From: an uncultured Bacteroidales bacterium
GTDB taxonomy: Bacteria > Bacteroidota > Bacteroidia > Bacteroidales > Paludibacteraceae
NCBI GenBank assembly: GCA_903873355.1
Contig: CAIQOG010000619.1
Span: 1 to 5,034, forward strand
DNA length: 5,034 bases
Direction of reading: 5' to 3'
Position 1 is the first letter of the stretch; each line of letters begins with the position of its first letter. Position numbers and translations under genes: made by a program. Shown piece after piece: positions 4,877 through 5,034 of the stretch. Below the pieces are notes generated by a model. It saw only the letters and a list, made by a program, of their open reading frames with translations. It was not told where the DNA came from and did not search any database.

Positions 4877-5034
4877 TAAGACAAAACTAAGCTGCTGTCT
4901 GTAATTAAAAATGCCCCGGAGCAGGTTGAATTTTAGGAAATGAGATAGATTCAAAAAAGGTGAGTTTCTCTTGACATCCTTCAAAAATGTCAAAAAATCG
5001 TTAGAGTATAGAATAAAAAAGGTTTACATCTTCA
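4877..5034. other. Gene-free region after lpxH
   Basis: These 158 bp hold no gene that I can support on either strand. The plus strand has no extended frame. On the minus strand a 31-codon open stretch (4998-4906) lacks a start codon. A weak 5-bp stem, AGACA at 4879-4883 with TGTCT at 4896-4900, follows the lpxH stop but has no T-run, so no clear terminator is visible. The only GC-rich spot is GCCCCGG at 4913-4919. Confidence 0.5.
4971..4993. other. 7-bp inverted repeat downstream of lpxH
   Basis: TTGACAT at 4971-4977 pairs with ATGTCAA at 4987-4993 around a 9-base centre. Neither strand shows the T-run expected after a terminator stem. It may be a regulator site for a gene to the right of the window, or chance. 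Confidence 0.25.

Noticed and set aside
4906..4923. Minus-strand intrinsic terminator (TGCTCCGGGGCA followed by T-run)
   Set aside because: The stem is only about 4 bp with a G-T pair around a 4-base loop. No minus-strand gene can be seen that would need it.
4971..4976. TTGACA as an E. coli-type -35 promoter box
   Set aside because: No -10 box lies about 17 bp downstream (the nearest TATAGAAT is 30 bp away), and Bacteroidota use a different promoter consensus.
4905..5000. Minus-strand open stretch of 31 codons ending in a TAA at 4907-4905
   Set aside because: It begins after an in-frame TAA at 5003-5001 and has no ATG. I recognise no family. It could be a gene remnant, but nothing supports that.

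Overview
The window looks like a chromosomal piece of a low-GC Bacteroidota bacterium, probably Bacteroidales-like, although rank below phylum is a guess. The clues are: an IS982-type transposase of the Bacteroidetes kind; start codons preceded by AT-rich DNA without clear Shine-Dalgarno motifs; exact matches to the Bacteroidetes promoter box TAnnTTTG; an LpxH-like lipid A enzyme, which means a Gram-negative envelope; and a signal peptide ending in AQ.

Layout. Positions 1-79 hold the first 26 codons of a minus-strand gene for an exported protein that runs off the left edge. Positions 99-1135 are an apparently intact IS982-family insertion sequence with 22-bp imperfect inverted ends, a probable 4-bp AATT target duplication and one full-length DDE transposase. 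It landed 16-20 bp upstream of the exported gene's start codon, apparently between that gene and its own promoter, which now lies beyond the far end of the element. Positions 1140-1343 are the rest of the original divergent intergenic region. From 1344 to 4876 five housekeeping-type genes run on the plus strand: an M16 zinc peptidase, a class I O-methyltransferase (7-bp gap), a hot-dog acyl-CoA thioesterase, a MIP18/DUF59 metal-sulfur cluster assembly factor and an LpxH-type UDP-2,3-diacylglucosamine diphosphatase. Positions 4877-5034 show no gene.

How the genes fit together. The five plus-strand genes share a strand with gaps of 7, 70, 91 and 50 bp, so they may be co-transcribed from a TAnnTTTG box at 1311-1318, but they do not form one pathway. 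They cover proteolysis, small-molecule methylation, acyl-CoA hydrolysis, Fe-S maturation and lipid A synthesis. I see no defence, phage, CRISPR or biosynthetic system here.

The most interesting non-genic signals are: (1) 7-bp tandem repeats ending at or just before the start codons of the thioesterase and lpxH genes, with a weaker case before the DUF59 gene; (2) an 11-bp perfect inverted repeat in the insertion sequence that would bury the transposase start codon in readthrough RNA; (3) the position of the insertion between a promoter-like box and the exported-protein gene. All functional readings of these are inference from sequence alone.
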